This document shows positions 39,948-43,619 of a DNA stretch of 43,619 bases, in pieces. Below the pieces are notes generated by a model. That model ran no database searches. It was not told the origin of the DNA and saw nothing but the letters and a program-made list of their open reading frames with translations. The DNA is from Alphaproteobacteria bacterium (GTDB lineage Bacteria; Pseudomonadota; Alphaproteobacteria; Rhodobacterales; Rhodobacteraceae). The first letter of the stretch is position 1, and every line of letters starts with the position of its first letter. The position numbers and the translations under genes are program-made. The stretch spans positions 1-43,619 of the forward strand of contig JAUIAU010000024.1 of assembly GCA_030425185.1 (NCBI GenBank), read 5' to 3'.

Positions 39948-41600
39948 TCAGGCGGGCGCAGGGGTCAGCGACAGCACGCGGTCGGCGGCCTCGAGTTCCA
40001 CGGCGCGGTGGGCGGCCAGCAGGCACGCGGCCTCCGGCAACGTCGCGCGTATCCCGGCGAGGACCTGCCGTGCGGTCGCGTCGTCCAGCCCCTCGGTCGG
40101 CTCGTCCAGCACAAGGACCGCGGGGCGGCGCAGCAGCGCGCGGGCCAGGACAAGGCGCCGCGCCTCGCCGCCGGACAAGGCCGTGCCGCGGGACCCGATC
40201 TGCATGTCGAGCCCCCCGCGCGACGCCGCGAGATCGTCAAGCGCCACCGCCCGCAACACGGTCCACAGCGCCGCATCCGACGCCTCCGGATCGGCCAGAT
40301 GCAGGGCCTCGCGCAGGGTTCCCGCCATCAGGGCGCTGCGCTGGGGCACCAGCGTGACCGTTGCCCTGAGGTCGTCTTCGGACATGTCGCGCAGGGACAC
40401 CGCGCCGATTCGCACCTCGCCGCCCGCCAGCGGCACGAGCCCCGCGCAGGCCGCCAGCGCGGTCGACTTGCCGATCCCGCTGGCCCCGGCGAGCGCGACC
40501 ATCTCGCCGGGCGCCACGACGAGATCGAGACCCGCCACCAGGCGACCGCCGCCGGGCCGGTCGAGGCTCACGGCGTCGAGCCGGAGCATCCCCGCGGCAC
40601 GGCGCAGCGGGCGCGCCTCGTCGGGCCGGTCCGCAGGCAGTCGTACCGCAACCCGGCGCGCGGCATCCGCCATCCGCCCGGTGTCCGAGAACGCCCGGCG
40701 CAACGGCGCAAGCACCTCGCCAAGGGCCAGCGCCACGAAGACGCCGATGGCGGCCTGCGCCGCCGTGATCTGCCCGGCCTGAACGGCCGTGCCGCCCAGC
40801 GCAAGCGCCCCCGCCGCCGCCAGAACCACCAGTCCTGCCAGCACCGCGCCGACCCGGCGATCTTCACGGTCAAGTTGCCGCCGCAGCGCCGCCCGCCGAT
40901 CCTCGGCCCCGGTCACGGCCGTGGCCGCCACTGCCAGCCGGCCCGTCGCCATCAGGTCGCGCCGGGTTTCGATCAGCGTGACGAGGCGGCTGCGGAAGGC
41001 CTGTGCCGCGGCCTCGGCGCGCCGCGACAGGCGCAGCATCGCCCGCAGGCGCAGCGCCGCGACGAGACAGGCACCGAGGACGGGCACGAGCACGACCCAG
41101 AGCGCCACCGCCCCGGTGACGAGCCCCCACAACGCGAGGCCCGTGCCGACCAGCACCAGCCCGCCGCCCGCCAGCGGCAGGACGAGTCGCAGGGTCAGCC
41201 CGTCCAGCGCGTCGAGGTCCGCCGTCAGCCGGTTCAGCGTTTCCGCGCCCCGCAAGCGCTGCACCTGCGCCAGCGGTGCCCCGAGCGTCCCGCGCAGGAC
41301 ATCGACCCGCAGCCGATGCAGGGCACGCAGGGTGGCGTCATGGGTCAGGACCCGCTCGCCATAGCGCGCCGCCGCCCGGCCGAGCGCGAGGAATCGCACC
41401 AGCGCGGAGGGGCGGAACACGTCGAAGGTGGCGCCAAGCCCGGCCAGACCCGCCACGGCGGCGGCCGTGATGAACCAGCCCGACAGGCCCAGCAGCATCA
41501 CGCCCATCGCGAGCACGACGAGCGTCAGCGCTGCCCCCCGGGCGAGGGTCGGCCATGTCTCCCGCACGATCCGGCGTAGAACGATCAGCAGCGCGCGCAT
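39948..41600 (-). CDS. cydC: Heterodimeric ABC transporter CydC subunit (thiol exporter for bd oxidase assembly)
   Basis: A 550-residue ABC half-transporter: six membrane helices (about residues 1-310) and a C-terminal ATPase with GASGIGKSTAL, LSGGEARRLVLARAL and VLVLDEPTEGLDD. The end of the membrane domain and the ETLNRLTADLDALDGL region match CydC. With CydD it moves glutathione and cysteine to the periplasm (recent work also reports haem transport), which is needed to assemble cytochrome bd. It overlaps the cydD end by 16 bp and ends about 130 bp before the cydA start. Confidence 0.93.
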   Translation of the reverse strand: MRALLIVLRRIVRETWPTLARGAALTLVVLAMGVMLLGLSGWFITAAAVAGLAGLGATFDVFRPSALVRFLALGRAAARYGERVLTHDATLRALHRLRVDVLRGTLGAPLAQVQRLRGAETLNRLTADLDALDGLTLRLVLPLAGGGLVLVGTGLALWGLVTGAVALWVVLVPVLGACLVAALRLRAMLRLSRRAEAAAQAFRSRLVTLIETRRDLMATGRLAVAATAVTGAEDRRAALRRQLDREDRRVGAVLAGLVVLAAAGALALGGTAVQAGQITAAQAAIGVFVALALGEVLAPLRRAFSDTGRMADAARRVAVRLPADRPDEARPLRRAAGMLRLDAVSLDRPGGGRLVAGLDLVVAPGEMVALAGASGIGKSTALAACAGLVPLAGGEVRIGAVSLRDMSEDDLRATVTLVPQRSALMAGTLREALHLADPEASDAALWTVLRAVALDDLAASRGGLDMQIGSRGTALSGGEARRLVLARALLRRPAVLVLDEPTEGLDDATARQVLAGIRATLPEAACLLAAHRAVELEAADRVLSLTPAPA

Positions 41601-43207
41601 GCCTGCCCCCCCAGGTCCAGCTGGCGATCCATCCGGGCCGCCAGCGCCAGATCATGGGTCGCAACGATCAGCGTGGCCCCCTGCCCCGCCGCCGCCAGCA
41701 GGCCCTCGGTCACCAGCGCGGCGGTTTCGGGGTCGAGATCGGCGGTCGGTTCATCGGCCAGGATCACGTCCGGCGCGCCCTGCAGCGCGCGGGCCAGCAG
41801 CACCCGCCGGGCCTCGCCCCCGGACAGGCCGCCGCCGGTTTCCCCGAGCCGGGTGGACAGCCCCCGCGGCAGGCGCGCGATGACCGGCTCCAGCGCCGCG
41901 GCGCGCACGGCGGCCCCGGGGTCGCCGCCGCGCCCGGCGAGGATGACCTGCCGCAATGTCTCGTTCGGGAAGCGCGGCGCCTGCGGCATCCAGCCGATCC
42001 GGGCGCGCCAGGCGTCGGCCGTGGTCCCGTCGAGCGGGACGCCGCACACCTCGAGACCGGGCGTCGCGACGAGACCGGCGATCCGGCGCAGGAGGGTGGT
42101 CTTGCCCGCCCCGCTCGGCCCGGTGATCGCAAGACGGGTGCCCTGCGGGATCTCGACGCCGTCCGGAAGACTCGGCCCCGCGGGAAGCCGGATCAGGGCC
42201 AGGCCCGCGAGGGGCGCGACGGGCCGCCCCGTGCCGGGCATGACCTCGCCCGGGTCCGCCTGCCAGTGCCGCAGGGCGTCTTCGGCCGCCTCGGCCGCCG
42301 CCTTGTCGTGCCAGGCGGCGGCAAGGTCGCGCAGCGACTGGAAGAACTCGGGCGCGAGAAGCAGCAGGAACAGACCGGCTTCGGGCGACAGCGGGCCGCC
42401 CCAGGTCCCGAACGTGATGGCCCCCAGCAGCGAGAACCCGACGAAGACGGCGATCATCGCCACGCCGATAGCGGCAAAGAGCTCCAGCACCGTGGACGAC
42501 AGGAACGCGACCCTGAGGACCGCCATCGTGCGCGCCCTCAGCCGGTCGGCCTGTGCCGCGAAGGCCTTCAGCACGCGGGGCCGGGCCCCGAGAACGCGGA
42601 TGTCGAGCACCGCCCCCAACCGCTCGACCAGAAGGTCGTTCAGGCCGCCGATCTCCGTCATCTGGCGGCGGCTCTCCTCGTTCGCCGCGAGGCCGACCAG
42701 CGCCATGAACACCGGGATCAGCGGCCCGGCCAGCAGCAGAACCAGGCCCGCCGCCCAGGACTGCCAGACGGCCAGCACGAGGATCACCGGGGGGACGATC
42801 ATGACGCGCGCCCGTGCGAGGGCATAGCGGGTCAGGTAGGGCTCGGTCATCGCCAGCATGTCGCCGGCCAGCGCCGCGACGGCCCCGGCGCCGCCGAAGG
42901 AGCCTTCGCTGGCGCGCCGGGCCTCGACGGCGACGATCTGCCTGCGGACCTCGGTCAGGGCCCGCTCGGCCTGCGCCTGGGCCCGCGCCTCGGCCCGCTC
43001 GGCCAGCACGATCCGTGCCAGCCCCAGGCCCGCGAAGAGCAGCGCCGCCAGCACCGGTGCCGCCGCACGCCCCGCAAGAAGCGCCCCGAGCGCCTGCGCG
43101 AGGACGGCAGCCTGCGCAATCCAGATCAGCGCCGCCGCCGCCGACAAGGCTTCCGCCATCCTGTCCCGGTGCCGGGCAAGGCGAAACTCCGTGTCGCTGT
43201 CGGTCAT
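41585..43207 (-). CDS. cydD: Heterodimeric ABC transporter CydD subunit
   Basis: A 540-residue ABC half-transporter. Six membrane helices are followed by an ATPase with GPSGAGKTTLLRR, LSGGEARRVLLARAL and VILADEPTADLDP. The central SRRQMTEIGGLNDLLVERLG with LFLLLLAPEFFQSLRDLAA is characteristic of CydD (LAPEFY/F motif). It forms the transporter with CydC, whose start overlaps its end. The ATG at 43207 is about 67 bp downstream of an FNR box. The Cys-rich end (GGQACARC) is a small oddity in an otherwise ordinary protein. Confidence 0.93.
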   Translation of the reverse strand: MTDSDTEFRLARHRDRMAEALSAAAALIWIAQAAVLAQALGALLAGRAAAPVLAALLFAGLGLARIVLAERAEARAQAQAERALTEVRRQIVAVEARRASEGSFGGAGAVAALAGDMLAMTEPYLTRYALARARVMIVPPVILVLAVWQSWAAGLVLLLAGPLIPVFMALVGLAANEESRRQMTEIGGLNDLLVERLGAVLDIRVLGARPRVLKAFAAQADRLRARTMAVLRVAFLSSTVLELFAAIGVAMIAVFVGFSLLGAITFGTWGGPLSPEAGLFLLLLAPEFFQSLRDLAAAWHDKAAAEAAEDALRHWQADPGEVMPGTGRPVAPLAGLALIRLPAGPSLPDGVEIPQGTRLAITGPSGAGKTTLLRRIAGLVATPGLEVCGVPLDGTTADAWRARIGWMPQAPRFPNETLRQVILAGRGGDPGAAVRAAALEPVIARLPRGLSTRLGETGGGLSGGEARRVLLARALQGAPDVILADEPTADLDPETAALVTEGLLAAAGQGATLIVATHDLALAARMDRQLDLGGQACARC

Positions 43208-43267
43208 TGCATCATCCCGAAATCATGAGTCGCGGATGTTTGATATCGCCGCAACCGGGGGCCCGAT

Positions 43268-43281
43268 TTGATCTGGATCAG
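43268..43281 (-). promoter_or_regulatory. FNR/FnrL box of the cydDC promoter
   Basis: TTGATCTGGATCAG differs from the TTGAT-N4-ATCAA consensus only in the last base and has the same inner four bases (CTGG) as the cydA site. Its centre (43274.5) is 31 bp from TATCAA (43246-43241), a good -10 on the minus strand, so it also fits a class II position near -41. This predicts that cydDC is co-induced with cydABX. Confidence 0.8.
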
Positions 43282-43358
43282 GCGCGACGGGTGTTGCGGT
43301 CCGGCATCGTCGGGGCCGCCGGCCGGTTGGGTCGGCCGGAGAAAGCCGGAGAACGAAG

Positions 43359-43390
43359 ACGGTGCGCCCCCTGTCTGGGGGGCGCACCGT
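43359..43390. terminator. Strong 13-bp perfect hairpin
   Basis: ACGGTGCGCCCCC (43359-43371) and GGGGGCGCACCGT (43378-43390) form a perfect 13-bp stem with a 6-nt loop. It is the strongest hairpin in the window. It lies upstream of the cydD promoter and probably ends a transcript that arrives from beyond the right edge, or one of an unseen neighbouring gene. No U-tract is seen on either side. Confidence 0.55.
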
Positions 43391-43619
43391 GACCGGCGAT
43401 CCCGGTCGAGGGACGGGAGGAGACAGCGGGACGCGGTCGCGCCGCCGCAGCGGCCCGTGTCGGTGACCGTCTCACCGGTCCGTCAGAGGGGTCTCGCCCC
43501 AGCGTTGTCTTCCGCCAACCGGCCCAAAACCCATGTCCGAGGTCGCAAGCCCCGCTCTGCAGCCAAGGGCGTCGATGCCTTCGCCTGCAACGAGGTCCGA
43601 TTGCTCCTCTCGCTGATGG
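43391..43619. other. Right-edge region without a supported gene
   Basis: An open plus-strand frame runs from a GTG at 43463 to the window edge, with GGGAGGAGA at 43414-43422 too far upstream to serve it. Its translation is basic (HVRGRKPRSAAKGVDAF) and could be the start of a truncated gene, or chance in GC-rich DNA. The minus strand is also open for about 40 codons near the edge. I cannot choose between them. Confidence 0.25.

Noticed and set aside
1-43619. CRISPR array, tRNA or rRNA gene
   Set aside because: No regularly spaced direct repeats, no cloverleaf with TTCGA-type arm and no rRNA motif was seen on reading.

Overview
The window reads as chromosomal DNA of a high-GC alphaproteobacterium, most likely a member of the Rhodobacterales/Rhodobacter-Paracoccus-Roseobacter group. 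This rests on the very high G+C third positions, the dense ATGA-type overlaps, TspO, a perfect FnrL-type TTGAT-N4-ATCAA site, an E. coli-like long-Q-loop cydABX operon with separate cydDC, and the style of the transglutaminase and ABC operons. The assignment is by impression; no database search was possible.

Left part (1-16.65 kb, very GC-rich). A truncated minus-strand gene lies at the edge. A 16-bp palindrome separates it from a three-gene MacA/MacB-like (LolCDE-like) efflux or export operon (409-3478). Next come a MerR-methyltransferase fusion, a GNAT acetyltransferase and the ribosome GTPase RsgA. A convergent hairpin separates these from an unrecognised 230-aa protein, TspO and a cold-shock protein on the minus strand. 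The cold-shock gene is divergent from a RhlE-like DEAD-box helicase across a 459-bp leader region. A six-gene operon follows (9712-13400): a membrane-anchored protein, a secreted seven-repeat cysteine protein, two transglutaminase-like proteins (one with Ala in the catalytic His position), a conserved-looking 146-aa protein and a zinc-ribbon protein. A LysR regulator then faces a four-gene operon (F420/NADP-type reductase, GFA protein, secreted alpha/beta hydrolase, ABM monooxygenase). The last of these is cut short.

Middle part (about 16.65-28.8 kb, visibly lower GC). This looks like an inserted catabolic island. A ROK-type regulator sits divergently from a seven-gene operon: solute-binding protein, two CUT1 permeases, an argininosuccinate-lyase-like enzyme, a UgpC-type ATPase, a PfkB kinase and a GlmS/NagB-II-like SIS enzyme. 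Downstream of the regulator are a large cytoplasmic PIG-L deacetylase with a C-terminal ThuA/GATase-like domain and an EamA exporter. The intergenic region holds a strong operator (TTAACTCAAG ... CTTGAGTTAA). I infer import and breakdown of a conjugate of an acetylated amino sugar with an aspartate- or malate-like acid. This is my best candidate for an undescribed system.

Right part (28.8-43.6 kb, GC-rich again). A 324-bp gene-free scar with inverted repeats is followed by an EnvZ/OmpR-like two-component system. It is divergent from a secreted four-EF-hand protein and a DevBCA-type exporter. After a convergent terminator comes a respiratory block on the minus strand: cydDC (with an FNR box), cydABX (with a perfect FNR box), then a Tat-exported sulfide:quinone reductase-like flavoprotein and a DUF5368-like membrane protein. 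The two FNR boxes sit about 31 bp from plausible -10 elements, as expected for low-oxygen activation of both the bd oxidase and its assembly transporter. The final 340 bp contain a strong hairpin but no gene I can defend.
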